Source of the DNA: Acidobacteriota bacterium
GTDB lineage: Bacteria; Acidobacteriota; Terriglobia; Terriglobales; Acidobacteriaceae
DNA length: 43,800 nucleotides
Direction of reading: 5' to 3'
NCBI GenBank assembly: GCA_021800255.1
Contig: JAJYZC010000025.1
Span: 1 to 43,800 of the forward strand
A program made the position numbers and the translations under genes. The notes beneath the pieces were generated by a model. The model worked only from the letters and a program-made list of their open reading frames with translations, did not search any database and had not been told where the DNA came from. Positions within the stretch are counted from its first letter, which is position 1; each line of letters starts with the position of its first letter. Positions 35,730 to 43,800 of this stretch are shown here, piece after piece.

Positions 35730-35744
35730 GATTGCAATGCAATC
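35730..35744. promoter_or_regulatory. Perfect palindrome upstream of the receiver gene
   Basis: GATTGCA-A-TGCAATC, a 7-bp inverted repeat around one base, 37 nt upstream of the receiver gene start. The size and position suit a dimeric regulator site, though no regulator can be named. Confidence 0.35.
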
Positions 35745-36237
35745 CAGACCCCCGCCGCATTCGCAGCGCGATCTTATGTAATGTTTTCGGGGACAGCCAG
35801 CCGGGAATGGGGCGGGCATTTCTCCTGTAGATTCCCATCTCCGGCTGCCTGGGCCCAGCACACGCACAACGGCAACCGGCGAGCGAATCACAGCAGACCA
35901 GCCTTCGTTCGCGGTCAATCAATCACAGCTTTTCCGCTTGGGTAGAAAATGCCTCGGCGGAGAATGATGTTGCAGTTACGAAGGGCAAGAGTACGAGCCT
36001 CGGCGGTTTATGGGAAGAGAGAAAAACAGGCGAAAGATGCGGTGAAAATTCATCGGAACAAGTGCAAAAACTCTACCGTGAACAAGCGGCTCCACTTGTC
36101 ATGTTGAAGGCGTGTTGAAAGCATGTGCATCGCGGCAGGAAAAGCGGTTTTGCTGCTGCAAGAACGGTGCAGGCTGCGGCGCGCAGATTCGCATCCTGGC
36201 CTAACCTCCACTCGGACGCGCCAGCGCCGGCGCGGAG

Positions 36238-36243
36238 TAGGCT
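36238..36243 (+). promoter_or_regulatory. Candidate -10 for the TIGR02206 gene
   Basis: TAGGCT, 8 nt before ATG at 36252, with no ribosome site. The same hexamer precedes the epimerase gene at 6294. Confidence 0.35.
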
Positions 36244-36251
36244 GAATCTGG

Positions 36252-37034
36252 ATGCTGCCTAAACGAGGGTCTATGCCGGCTGGCGCTCCAATTCGATCTT
36301 GCGGCAGCGTGGTTTTGGTCACGTCGGCCGATTTCAATCTGCTTGGAGCGGCGCACCTGCTCATCCTCGCCGCCATCCCTCTTCTTGCCGCCATTCTCAC
36401 AGCCATCCAGAGCCGCCTCCGGCGCGGATCAAGCGGCGTGCGCCTGGGCTTGGGATCTGTCCTTCTCCTGGACATGGTTCTGTGGTATGGGTACCTGGCC
36501 GCGATCCGGCAGCTTAGCTTTCCCGGCGCGCTGCCCCTCGATCTCTGCGATGTCACGCTTTTTTTGGTCACCCTTGTGCTGTTCAACCTCAACGCGGCCG
36601 TCTTCGATCTGGTCTATTACTTTGCCTTGGCTGGCACTTCCATGGCCCTGCTCACACCTGACCTATGGGAGGCTTTTCCATCCCTGTCCACGGTGCAGTT
36701 TTTCGCCTCTCACGGCCTGGCGGTCGCCGCCGTTCTTTATCTTGTCTGGTCGGGGCAGGCGCGGCCGCGGCCCGGCTCGGCGCCAAGAACACTGCTGGCT
36801 CTGAATCTCTTCGCCGCATTCGATTTCACGTTCGACGCCGTCTTCAAGACCAATTACATGTACCTGCGCGCCAAGCCTGAGAGTCTGTCGCTGCTCAATG
36901 TTCTGGGCCCGTGGCCGTGGTATATTTTGACCTCGGATGCCGTCGCCTGGGTCTTGTTTCTGTTGCTCTATCTTCCCTTTCGCGCCTCGAGCCGGAGCCG
37001 GATGGCGCAGCGAAAGAGGCCAGGCGGGCAGTAA
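36252..37034 (+). CDS. TIGR02206 (YwaF-like) integral membrane protein
   Basis: A 260-residue protein with about seven hydrophobic segments. Typical family marks are LPLDLCDVTLF (charged polar pair at a helix start), YYFALAGTSMALLTPDL and FFASHGLAV, with conserved Pro, Asp and His residues inside the membrane. The function of this family is unknown. It is not in an operon: it diverges from the receiver gene and its 3' end faces the efflux pair across repeat copy B. The N-terminal 20 residues before LVTSADFNLLG may be an over-extension; a GTG near 36309 is possible. Confidence 0.8.
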   Translation: MLPKRGSMPAGAPIRSCGSVVLVTSADFNLLGAAHLLILAAIPLLAAILTAIQSRLRRGSSGVRLGLGSVLLLDMVLWYGYLAAIRQLSFPGALPLDLCDVTLFLVTLVLFNLNAAVFDLVYYFALAGTSMALLTPDLWEAFPSLSTVQFFASHGLAVAAVLYLVWSGQARPRPGSAPRTLLALNLFAAFDFTFDAVFKTNYMYLRAKPESLSLLNVLGPWPWYILTSDAVAWVLFLLLYLPFRASSRSRMAQRKRPGGQ

Positions 37035-37094
37035 GGCAGACGTCTTGCGGCAGGAATCTGTTCCGGTGGGAATTTAGGAAGAACTTGAATTACA

Positions 37095-37204
37095 GCATTT
37101 TCGGAGATGGTGCAGTCCTGCTGAGATTGATTTTCAAGCCGCCGCTTCTTGAGGCCGCGGCGGCTTGAGTATGCGCCTTCGGTCTACAGAGTTTCCGAAA
37201 ATGC
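37095..37204. repeat. Copy B of the 110-bp element with terminal inverted repeats
   Basis: The better-preserved copy. Ends GCATTTTCGGA (37095-37105) and TCCGAAAATGC (37194-37204) are a perfect 11-bp inverted repeat. In the centre, TCAAGCCGCCGC (37134-37145) and GCGGCGGCTTGA (37157-37168) form a perfect 12-bp stem with an 11-nt loop. It lies between the 3' ends of the TIGR02206 gene (37034) and the efflux adaptor gene (37244), as copy A lies between two other convergent genes. Confidence 0.8.
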
Positions 37205-37243
37205 GATAAGGGCGCAGATCAACATACAGAATGCGCAATCGGC

Positions 37244-38473
37244 TTACTTCACCCACACCTTGGGCTCGACTGAAAATCCCGGTCGCAGCTTGAAGTTGGG
37301 GTCCTCCTTGGCCAGGTTGGTGAAGTCGATGCGCACCGGAACCCGCTGCACCACCTTCACGTAGTTGCCGGTCGCATTTTCCGGCGGAAACAGGCTCAGC
37401 ACCGATCCCGTGGCCCCGCCGATCTGCGTCACGCGGCCGCTGTAATCCTTGCCGGTGGCGTCCACATGGATGACAACCTTTTGCCCGGCCTTCATGTGCC
37501 GCAACTGCGTCTCCTTGAAGTTGGCCGTCACCCACAAATCTTCGAGTGAGACCAGCGTGAGCAGATTCTGCCCCGCGGAGACGTTCTCGTCCAGCTCCAC
37601 GCTCTTGCGCGTGATGATGCCCGCCACTGGAGTCACGATCATCGTATAACTCAGGTTCAATTTGGCTTGATCCAGGGCGGCCTGGGCCTGCTTCACCAGC
37701 GCCTCGGCCTGCTTGGCGCGGGCGCTTTGAGCAGCCACCTGCTGCGGAGCCGTCTGCGCGTAGCGCAGCATGGCTTGCGCCTGCGCCTCGCGCTCGCGGG
37801 CCGCGCGCACGGCGTCTTCAGCGGCCTTCTGGCTGGCGCGGGCGTCGGCCAGCGCGGCCTTGGCGGCGTCGGCCGCGGCCAAGGCTGTGTCGTACTGCTG
37901 CTTGCTGATCACATCTTTCTGAACCAGCGGCCTGTAGCGCATCAGGTCCGACTGCGCCTTGAAGTTGTTGGCCTGGGCCTGCGCTACGCGCGCGCGCGCC
38001 GCGTCCAGTTGCTGCCTGGCCTGCGCGACGGTGGCGTGCGTTCCTGTCACACTGGCATAGGCCGCCCGCAGATTGCTGCCTGTGTTCACGGTGGTAATGG
38101 GCACGTTTACCTTAGCCGCCGCTGCATTCGCCTTGGCGCTGGCCAGCGCGGCTTCGGCTTTTTCCACCGCGACCTCGTAGTCGCTGGGGTCCAATTCGAC
38201 GATGGGGTCGCCCTTCTTCACCATCTGGTTCTCTTCCACAAACACCTTGGCCACGTGGCCGTTGATGCGCGCACTGATCTGGATCAAGTGCCCGCTCACC
38301 TGCGCGTCATCGGTGTCTTCGCTGTAGGTCGAGCGCCACCAGATTCCCACTGCCGCCAGCACGGCAACCACGATCGCGGCTATGAGAAGACCTCTACGGC
38401 GCGACGGCGAACGCGCCATCTCTGTGGCCGTCTCAGGTTCGCCGCCTTCCGGTGTTGGATAGCTGTCCGCCAC
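37244..38473 (-). CDS. EmrA/HlyD-type periplasmic adaptor (membrane fusion protein)
   Basis: Links an inner-membrane exporter to a TolC channel. The 409-residue protein has one N-terminal membrane anchor (about 26-44), a biotinyl-lipoyl half (DDAQVSGHLIQISARINGHVAKVFVEENQ region), a long Ala/Gln-rich coiled coil (about 95-255), the second lipoyl half (LSYTMIVTPVAGIIT) and a C-terminal beta barrel. GTG at 38473 is chosen: it follows GGAGGT by 7 nt, and that site lies across the tolC-like stop, only one base away. A TTG at 38488 overlapping the upstream gene is less likely. No permease gene follows downstream. Confidence 0.9.
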   Translation of the reverse strand: MADSYPTPEGGEPETATEMARSPSRRRGLLIAAIVVAVLAAVGIWWRSTYSEDTDDAQVSGHLIQISARINGHVAKVFVEENQMVKKGDPIVELDPSDYEVAVEKAEAALASAKANAAAAKVNVPITTVNTGSNLRAAYASVTGTHATVAQARQQLDAARARVAQAQANNFKAQSDLMRYRPLVQKDVISKQQYDTALAAADAAKAALADARASQKAAEDAVRAAREREAQAQAMLRYAQTAPQQVAAQSARAKQAEALVKQAQAALDQAKLNLSYTMIVTPVAGIITRKSVELDENVSAGQNLLTLVSLEDLWVTANFKETQLRHMKAGQKVVIHVDATGKDYSGRVTQIGGATGSVLSLFPPENATGNYVKVVQRVPVRIDFTNLAKEDPNFKLRPGFSVEPKVWVK

Positions 38474-38474
38474 G

Positions 38475-39926
38475 TCACTTACCTCCAAGATACTGCTTGT
38501 AAGCCTGCCCCGCGCCTAGAGCCCGCGCCAGGCTCAACTTGGCTAAATTGTCCTGGTACAGGCTCACCACAAACCGCTCGTTGGCCTGCGCCACCGACTG
38601 CTGCGCCTGGCTCACCGCCAGGTTGCCGCTCACCCCGTTTGCATACCGCTCCTGTGCGTCCCGCAGGGCCTTGTTGGCCAGCGCCACGCTGGAACGCGCC
38701 ACGCCCACCTGCTTCTGCGCCGAAGCGATGTCGAGCAGCGCGTCGCGCACTTCGGCGTCGATCTGGGCCCGCTTATCGCTCAACTGCGCCCGCTGGGCGT
38801 CCAATTGCGCCTGCGCCTCCTGCGCTTCGCCGCGCAGAGCGAACTCCTTGAAGACCGGCACGCTCAGGTTCGCGTCGGCGTCCACGGTGCCGTGGGAGTG
38901 GCTAACGTTCACCCCGATGTCGCCGTAATCGGCCTCGGCCTTCAAAACCGGCAGCCGTTCCGCGGTTGCCGCTTTGCGCTCTTCCTCGGCGGCCTCGGTC
39001 TGCTCCACCAGCGCGGCCAGGTCCTTGCGGTTGGTTTCGGCTTCGTGAATCAGAGCCGCCACGTTCAGCTTGCCCAGCGCCGCGTAAGGCGTCTTGGTGG
39101 TCAACCTAAATTTTTGCGCCAGGGGCAGCCCGATGGCCCGCGCCAGCGCCAGTTTGTCCTTCTCCAGAGCGTCGCGCGCCACGATCAACTGCTGCTCCTG
39201 CGATTGGTAATCCACGCGCGCTCTTAACTCGTCCAGCAGCGGCGAAGTTCCCGCCTGGTGCCTGGCCACGGCCTGATCCAGCGAGATTTTGGCCGTGGCT
39301 ACTTGCGCTTCCACGCTGCTCACCCGCGTCTGGTCGGCCAGCACCAGCAGGTAGGCGTTGCCCACCGTCAGCACCACCAGGTTGCGCGCGTCTTCGGCGC
39401 TCAACTGCGCGGCCTTAAAATTGTCCTGCGCGGCCAGGTAATGGCGCAGCGAGGGCACGTCCACCAGCGACCAGTTCAGCGCAGCCCGCAGATCGGTATA
39501 CCCGAACGGCCCGATAATCACGGGAAAGCCGGGAATGCGCAAGCCCTCCGCCGGCAGATCCTCCTGCATTGCGACTTCATTGGCATTGAAGTTCACTGCG
39601 GGCAGCAGGGCCTGCAATTCGCTTAGCCGTTCTCCCCGCGCCGCCGCCGTTTGCGTCCCGCTCAGGATGATTCCCAGGTTGGTCTTCAAACCCCGCTCAA
39701 TGGCCTCGTCGAACGAAAGCCCGATGGTCTGGGCTGAAACCTGGCCCTTCGTTACGCTGCCTTGAAAGCTGAGCGGCGTGGGCGCCGCCGCATTGGGGGG
39801 CTGCGGCGTCTGCGCCGCGGCGCTTCCCGGCGCCAACCCATTCAAGGTCCAGGCCGTAAGCCCTAGAAGTATGACGCAAGCACACCGGCAGGCGCCGCTC
39901 TCTCTTGTATTCTTTGGTGCAATCAA
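38475..39926 (-). CDS. TolC-family outer-membrane efflux protein
   Basis: Outer-membrane channel of a tripartite efflux system, 483 residues. A signal peptide (ending AAAQ, about residue 38) is followed by two OEP repeats (about 65-270 and 275-475), with the typical GLSFDEAIERGLKTNLGI start and repeated Ala/Gln-rich helices. The ORF opens with TTG at 39926 without a ribosome site, so the start is uncertain. Directly upstream of the adaptor gene on the minus strand, clearly one transcript. Confidence 0.9.
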   Translation of the reverse strand: MIAPKNTRESGACRCACVILLGLTAWTLNGLAPGSAAAQTPQPPNAAAPTPLSFQGSVTKGQVSAQTIGLSFDEAIERGLKTNLGIILSGTQTAAARGERLSELQALLPAVNFNANEVAMQEDLPAEGLRIPGFPVIIGPFGYTDLRAALNWSLVDVPSLRHYLAAQDNFKAAQLSAEDARNLVVLTVGNAYLLVLADQTRVSSVEAQVATAKISLDQAVARHQAGTSPLLDELRARVDYQSQEQQLIVARDALEKDKLALARAIGLPLAQKFRLTTKTPYAALGKLNVAALIHEAETNRKDLAALVEQTEAAEEERKAATAERLPVLKAEADYGDIGVNVSHSHGTVDADANLSVPVFKEFALRGEAQEAQAQLDAQRAQLSDKRAQIDAEVRDALLDIASAQKQVGVARSSVALANKALRDAQERYANGVSGNLAVSQAQQSVAQANERFVVSLYQDNLAKLSLARALGAGQAYKQYLGGK

Positions 39927-40150
39927 AGTCGCTCGACTCGCTTGGAAGTGCTGCTGCCGGAAAGTGTCTGCACCTAATGGATGCAGGAAGGAGGCAGCAG
40001 GGTTCCTGAATCGATTGTATCGTTTCCACGCCCCGGCGACGCTTGGGATTGAACCCCAAACGGCGTACCGGCCTCATCGGGAGTGCGGGCTTGGGCCGCA
40101 CAGGCTCGCGCATCATTCCGCCCCGCCGCCGCCGCAGTTGAAATGTGCCG

Positions 40151-41374
40151 CTAAAAATGCAGGAGAGGGATCTTTCTTTTCCTTCGATTCTGGCCGTGTG
40201 CGTTCGAGCTGAGGCTGGGGAGAATAAACTCGCGGATCAGATTCGTGCTGGCGTTGGCCGCAAGATCGACCGCGCCGTTAACGAATACCAGAGAGACGCC
40301 GCGATCCGCAGCCGGATAGTAAAGATTCGAAATTCCTCCGGCGGCGAAGTCGCCTAAGACGCGCGAGTAGTCGAACTGCTCGCGGCCGTTGTCGCCCCGG
40401 CAGATCAGGGTCTGGCTGACGGCATACAGCGCGCGCGAACCGAAGCTACCCTTGCCCTTGTAAAAATAGCGCGGGTCCTGGTGGAACAGCGAAGGCAGCG
40501 CGGCATCGGCGATCATCGTTCCTATAAAGTCTGTTGCGTAGTCGGAGCCGAAACGCTTGAAGTAGCCTCCCGCCTCTTGCCCGTAGCTGGGATAGCGGTT
40601 GTAATACTGCTCGATGCCGGCCTCTGCGCCGATAATCGCGAAGGTTACAGGATCCACCTCCGAACGGTAGGCCAGCTCGAACTTCTGCTTCGGCCACAGG
40701 TGCACCGCATGCCAGTTGTAGACGCTGTAGTAGTTGGGCAGAAATCCGAGCACGCGCTGGTGCATCTCCAACTGGAGCTGCTGCTCAGCCAGCGTTTCGG
40801 GCTCGGCAAACACCTGCACGCTGGTGCTGGCCGCGGTAATAGCAAGAACGAGTGGGGGAAGAAATCGAATGCCTCCTGGCGGAAGCACGATGCTCCGTAT
40901 CATCACCGCTTTCATGCCGGGCGCGCTTACTCTAAGGCTGAAAGCCCCGGCCGGTAAGCCGGAAAACGTGAATTCTCCGTTAGCGTTCGTCAGCGCAGTC
41001 TGGTCAGTCTTTCCCGCCAACGTCACCTGCGCTCCCACAAGCTCAGCACCGGTGACGTCGATCACCGTGCCGGAGATCGTGCCGGAATCGCCTTGGGAGG
41101 GCTGATTCTGGCTGGCGGCGGCCACCGGCGTCCCCGGTGCATTGGGCAGCGATGGAGCGCCCGCCGCAGTGCCGGACGCGCTTTGGGCTCCGGCACCGGC
41201 CGCCATCCCTCCCGCTATGAGCGCCAGCATCAGGCAGACGAGCTTCTCCGTCCCGCGAGGTAGGATAGTCCGGCCTCCCGATCCTCGTGCTGAATTCATA
41301 CGCTGGGTCAAAACGAAAACGAGCGCGATGTTACAGCGCCACGGAATTGCTGCGGTGCGAACACCAAAGAACAT
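40151..41374 (-). CDS. Secreted protein with a carboxypeptidase-regulatory-like domain and an acidobacterial-type C-terminal domain
   Basis: 407 residues: a long N-region with a hydrophobic export segment (about 44-63, ending GAGAQ), a Pro/Ala linker, a CarboxypepD_reg-like beta sandwich (about 95-175: GTISGTVIDVTGAELVGAQVTL...TNANGEFTFSGLPAG) and a C-terminal domain (about 205-390) with VLGFLPNYYSVYNW, PKQKFELAYRS, DPRYFYKGKGS and GGISNLYYPAADRG. I know that C-terminal pattern chiefly from Acidobacteriota proteins of unknown role; it lacks a TonB plug and barrel. ATG at 41374 has an AGGAG site 5 nt upstream, so it is preferred to ATG at 41299. The end is basic. Confidence 0.8.
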   Translation of the reverse strand: MFFGVRTAAIPWRCNIALVFVLTQRMNSARGSGGRTILPRGTEKLVCLMLALIAGGMAAGAGAQSASGTAAGAPSLPNAPGTPVAAASQNQPSQGDSGTISGTVIDVTGAELVGAQVTLAGKTDQTALTNANGEFTFSGLPAGAFSLRVSAPGMKAVMIRSIVLPPGGIRFLPPLVLAITAASTSVQVFAEPETLAEQQLQLEMHQRVLGFLPNYYSVYNWHAVHLWPKQKFELAYRSEVDPVTFAIIGAEAGIEQYYNRYPSYGQEAGGYFKRFGSDYATDFIGTMIADAALPSLFHQDPRYFYKGKGSFGSRALYAVSQTLICRGDNGREQFDYSRVLGDFAAGGISNLYYPAADRGVSLVFVNGAVDLAANASTNLIREFILPSLSSNAHGQNRRKRKIPLLHF

Positions 41375-41856
41375 GCAATCTCCTGGAATACGGAAGCGAG
41401 AGGCCGGTCAAGGATGAGACTGAGGAAGCAACGGTAAGACTCCAAGTCCTTAGACGCACGCCGCCGCCCAAGGTAATCGGCGGACTGGACGAAGATCCTG
41501 TTTCCGGCCGCGAAAGCTGCCCTCCGAAAAGGATTGGTTGCCAAATGCCAAAATAACCGGAAAGCGAGGCGCTCCCTATTACCCGAGCCGGCTCCCTCCA
41601 CTGTCAAAAACAGCCCGCCATTCGCCGTCTTCCCGCAGGGAGGATACGAAAATAACCCATGATGGAGCGCAGCAGAACCGAGCATGGCGTCCCGAGGGAA
41701 TCTCCGCGGCCCGTAGGAGTGCGGCGAACACGCTGTTTGGGATGGATTCACGTTCCTGGGATGGTCGTGGCATCAAGCCTCAAGGGTCCGCAACACGGGT
41801 CCCCGTACCGTCTATACTCACTTTTGGTTGTTTTTTTAGACGAACGGGGTGTGTTG
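41375..41856. other. 482-bp divergent spacer with a candidate promoter
   Basis: Separates the minus-strand carboxypeptidase-regulatory-like gene from the dipeptidase. Near its right end TATACT (41813-41818) is a good -10, with ACGGG-TC-CCCGT (41795-41806), a perfect 5-bp palindrome, just upstream where a repressor could act. A longer frame for the dipeptidase starts at 41659 but its first 66 residues are not family-like. No other gene seen. Confidence 0.4.
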
Positions 41857-43227
41857 ATGTCTTCATCCGCCGTTGCTTTTGCCCGCCAGAATCAGCCTCG
41901 ATTTCTCGATGAATTGAAGGCATTGCTGCGTATCCCTTCGATTTCCACCTTGCCCGAACATAAGGGCGATTGCCGCAGAGCCGCGGAGTCTCTGCTGGCA
42001 GAGCTGAAGCGCATGGGCATGGAGCATGGGCGGCTGATTGAAGGCGCAGGTCATCCGCTGGTCTACGCCGACTGGCTGCACGCGGTGGGAAAGCCGACGG
42101 TGCTGTTGTACGGCCACTATGATGTGCAGCCGGCCGATCCGCTGGAGGAATGGGTCACGCCTCCCTTTGAGCCCACCGAACGCAATGGCAATCTTTACGC
42201 GCGAGGCGCGGCCGACGACAAGGGCCAGGTGATGGCGCAGGTAAAGGCTCTGGATTCACTGCTCGCCTCCGGCCGTGCGCTGCCGGTGAATGTGCGCGTT
42301 CTTTACGAGGGCGAGGAAGAAGTAGGAGGCGAGGCGATTGCGAGCTACATTGCTTCAAAGCCCGCCGATTTGAGAGCGGATTTTGCGCTGGTCTCCGACA
42401 CGGAGATGTTTGCGCCGGGATTGCCCACGCTGTGCGTGGGGCTGCGCGGCATGATCTACACGGAAATCGAGGTGCGCGGCGCGCGCACCGATCTGCATTC
42501 CGGCGTGTATGGCGGCGCGGCGCCCAACGCCTTCGTTTCCCTGGCGCAGATTCTGGCCAAGCTCAAGGACGAAGACGGCCACATCCTGATTCCGGGCTTT
42601 TACGATGGCATCATTCCTCCCAGCCCTGAAGAGTTGGCTGCCTGGCGCAGCCTGCCCTTCGACGAGGAGCAGTACCGTACTGCTGAAGTGGGAGCGAAAC
42701 AACTGGTGGGTGAGGCCAGCTATAGCGTGCTGGAGCGCACTTGGGCCCGGCCCACGCTGGATGTACACGGCATTCCCGGAGGGTTTACCGGCGCGGGGGC
42801 CAAAACCGTGATTCCCGCCAAGGCGGTCGCCAAAGTTTCCATGCGCCTGGTTCCGGGGATGGCTCCGGCCAAGACGTTTGCTCTGTACAAGGGCTACGTT
42901 GAGCAGATTGCCCCGGCGGGCGTGCAGGTCGAGGTGCGCCTGTTGCACACCGGCGACCCCTGCATTGTCCCTGTCGACAATCCATACATCCAGGCCGCCA
43001 CACGCGCTCTGCGCGAGGTCTGGGGCAAGGACACGGTCTTTATCCGCTCCGGGGGGTCCATTCCTGTGGTGGGCGATTTCTCCCGCCATCTGGGCCTGCC
43101 CAGCGTGATGATGGGCTTCGGCCTTCCTGACGACAACCTCCATGCGCCCAACGAGAAGTTCCATCTGAAGAATTATGCTCTTGGCATCGAATCGGTGATT
43201 CGCTTCCTGGAGGAGGCCAGCCGTTGA
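41857..43227 (+). CDS. M20-family dipeptidase (CNDP-like)
   Basis: Cytosolic di-zinc peptidase of 456 residues that splits dipeptides or similar amides. Metal-site motifs: LLYGHYDVQP (H87, with D89), GAADDKGQ (bridging D120), EGEEEVGG (catalytic E154 and ligand E155), SDTEMF, and the C-terminal HAPNEKF His. The lid/dimerisation domain (about 190-320) has RTDLHSGVYGG, typical of the carnosinase/DUG1 subgroup. ATG at 41857 matches the normal N-terminus; the ribosome site is weak. mobA starts 3 nt after the stop. Confidence 0.93.
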   Translation: MSSSAVAFARQNQPRFLDELKALLRIPSISTLPEHKGDCRRAAESLLAELKRMGMEHGRLIEGAGHPLVYADWLHAVGKPTVLLYGHYDVQPADPLEEWVTPPFEPTERNGNLYARGAADDKGQVMAQVKALDSLLASGRALPVNVRVLYEGEEEVGGEAIASYIASKPADLRADFALVSDTEMFAPGLPTLCVGLRGMIYTEIEVRGARTDLHSGVYGGAAPNAFVSLAQILAKLKDEDGHILIPGFYDGIIPPSPEELAAWRSLPFDEEQYRTAEVGAKQLVGEASYSVLERTWARPTLDVHGIPGGFTGAGAKTVIPAKAVAKVSMRLVPGMAPAKTFALYKGYVEQIAPAGVQVEVRLLHTGDPCIVPVDNPYIQAATRALREVWGKDTVFIRSGGSIPVVGDFSRHLGLPSVMMGFGLPDDNLHAPNEKFHLKNYALGIESVIRFLEEASR

Positions 43228-43230
43228 GTT

Positions 43231-43800
43231 ATGACCGGCCGCGACCTGCAACCGGACGCAGCGGGTTTTGTCCTGGCTGGCGGGCAGTCCAGCCGTATGG
43301 GCCGGGATAAGGCGCTGCTTCTGCTCGACGGAAGGCCGCTGCTTGAGAATGCAGTGTCCATTCTGCGCGAGGCTGGGCTGCCGGCGTTGATCGCCGGGGC
43401 CTCCGCCGGCGGGGCCAAGTCTGCGGGGTGGTTCGCCGGGGTGTCTGCTCCGTTGGCGTCTAACGCCCAGATTGTCCTGGACGCTGAACCCGGCCTTGGC
43501 CCGCTAGGAGGGATCGTTTCCGCGCTGGTCTCCACCTCCGCGTTCTACGCAGTTTTTCTGCCCGTTGACCTGCCGCTGCTGCCGGCCTCACTGCTGGTTT
43601 ACCTGCTCCGTCACGCCAGGATGACCGGCAGGACGGTTACCTTGCCTGCGGTTGGCGGTTTTGCGCAGACGTTCCCGGCGGTGCTGAAGCGAACCGCCTT
43701 ACCCGCGCTCAAAGCCGAGCTTGAGGCCGGACGCAGCGGTTGCTTTTCTGCGTTTCAGGCTGCCGCGGCTGGCACGGGCGAGCCACTGAGCGTAGCGGCG
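43231..43800 (+). CDS. mobA: Molybdenum cofactor guanylyltransferase (3' end cut off by the window)
   Basis: Transfers GMP to molybdopterin to form the guanine dinucleotide cofactor; nucleotidyltransferase fold. The frame is open from ATG at 43231 to the end of the window (190 codons, no stop). The N-terminal signature LAGGQSSRMGRDKALL (about 15-30) binds the nucleotide, and LPVDLPLLPASL (about 110-121) carries the conserved Asp for metal. The usual length is about 195-210 residues, so only a little is missing. Probably co-transcribed with the dipeptidase (3-nt gap). Other nucleotidyltransferases share the first motif, so specificity is likely but not certain. Confidence 0.82.
   Translation, partial: MTGRDLQPDAAGFVLAGGQSSRMGRDKALLLLDGRPLLENAVSILREAGLPALIAGASAGGAKSAGWFAGVSAPLASNAQIVLDAEPGLGPLGGIVSALVSTSAFYAVFLPVDLPLLPASLLVYLLRHARMTGRTVTLPAVGGFAQTFPAVLKRTALPALKAELEAGRSGCFSAFQAAAAGTGEPLSVAA

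Larger units (their letters stand above)
35694..36251. other. 558-bp spacer without a convincing gene
   Basis: Lies between the divergent receiver gene and the TIGR02206 gene. It holds the palindrome at 35730 and the -10-like site at 36238. No frame here has family features; part is AT-richer than the surroundings (about 35930-36140). Confidence 0.45.

Noticed and set aside
40043..40060. T-arm-like sequence on the minus strand (TTGGG, GTTCAAT, CCCAA) suggesting a tRNA
   Set aside because: The loop offset is wrong for a T-arm, and no acceptor, D or anticodon stems could be built around it.
41659..41856. N-terminal extension of the M20 dipeptidase (66 more residues)
   Set aside because: It is not part of the family, the AGGA at 41641 is 14 nt from the ATG, and a good TATACT -10 lies inside it.

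Overview
The window comes from a GC-rich, diderm, LPS-making bacterium, most likely an Acidobacteriota of the Terriglobia type. The evidence is lpxB, an LptC/LptA-type protein and lptB; a three-subunit succinate dehydrogenase with a Bacillus-type di-haem cytochrome b558; split glycyl-tRNA synthetase (glyQ, glyS); and a secreted carboxypeptidase-regulatory-like protein whose C-terminal domain I know mainly from Acidobacteria. The lineage is inferred from family knowledge, because no rRNA is present. I found no tRNA, rRNA, CRISPR array, prophage or intact insertion sequence. Nearly all of the window is core chromosome.

Layout: (1) 1-10.9 kb: nagA (5' end cut off), cdd on the minus strand, lpxB, an inactive-looking M1 peptidase with TPRs, a minus-strand pair (gph, then a TIGR01777 epimerase), a secreted HAD acid phosphatase, a CNNM/CorC membrane protein and glyQ. 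(2) 11-20.2 kb: glyS, a secreted MetX-like hydrolase on the minus strand, then a plus-strand run of a hypothetical gene, lptC/A-like, lptB and rpoN, matching the known lptC-lptA-lptB-rpoN order. (3) 20.2-26.7 kb: a DegT aminotransferase (minus), hfq-hflX, gatB, and murA (minus). (4) 26.8-31.7 kb: a secreted hypothetical (minus), a transposase remnant, a MarR regulator, a HAD hydrolase, a RhaT-like transporter (minus) and rdgB. (5) 31.8-35.7 kb: sdhC-sdhA-sdhB facing a lone receiver-domain protein. (6) 36.2-43.8 kb: a TIGR02206 membrane protein, a TolC/EmrA-type efflux pair (minus) without its inner-membrane permease, the carboxypeptidase-regulatory-like protein (minus), an M20 dipeptidase and the start of mobA (runs off the window).

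Functionally the window mixes envelope building (lpxB, Lpt proteins, murA, nagA), central metabolism (sdhCAB), translation (glyQS, gatB, hflX), nucleotide hygiene (cdd, rdgB) and global regulation (rpoN, hfq).

Three things stand out beyond the gene list. First, a 110-bp element with terminal inverted repeats and a conserved central hairpin occurs twice, 32 kb apart, each time between the 3' ends of convergent genes. Second, eight genes without a usable Shine-Dalgarno sequence carry TAnnnT 6-8 nt before the start codon, the signature of leaderless transcripts. Third, the M1-peptidase homologue has lost its zinc site. All alignments were done by eye.
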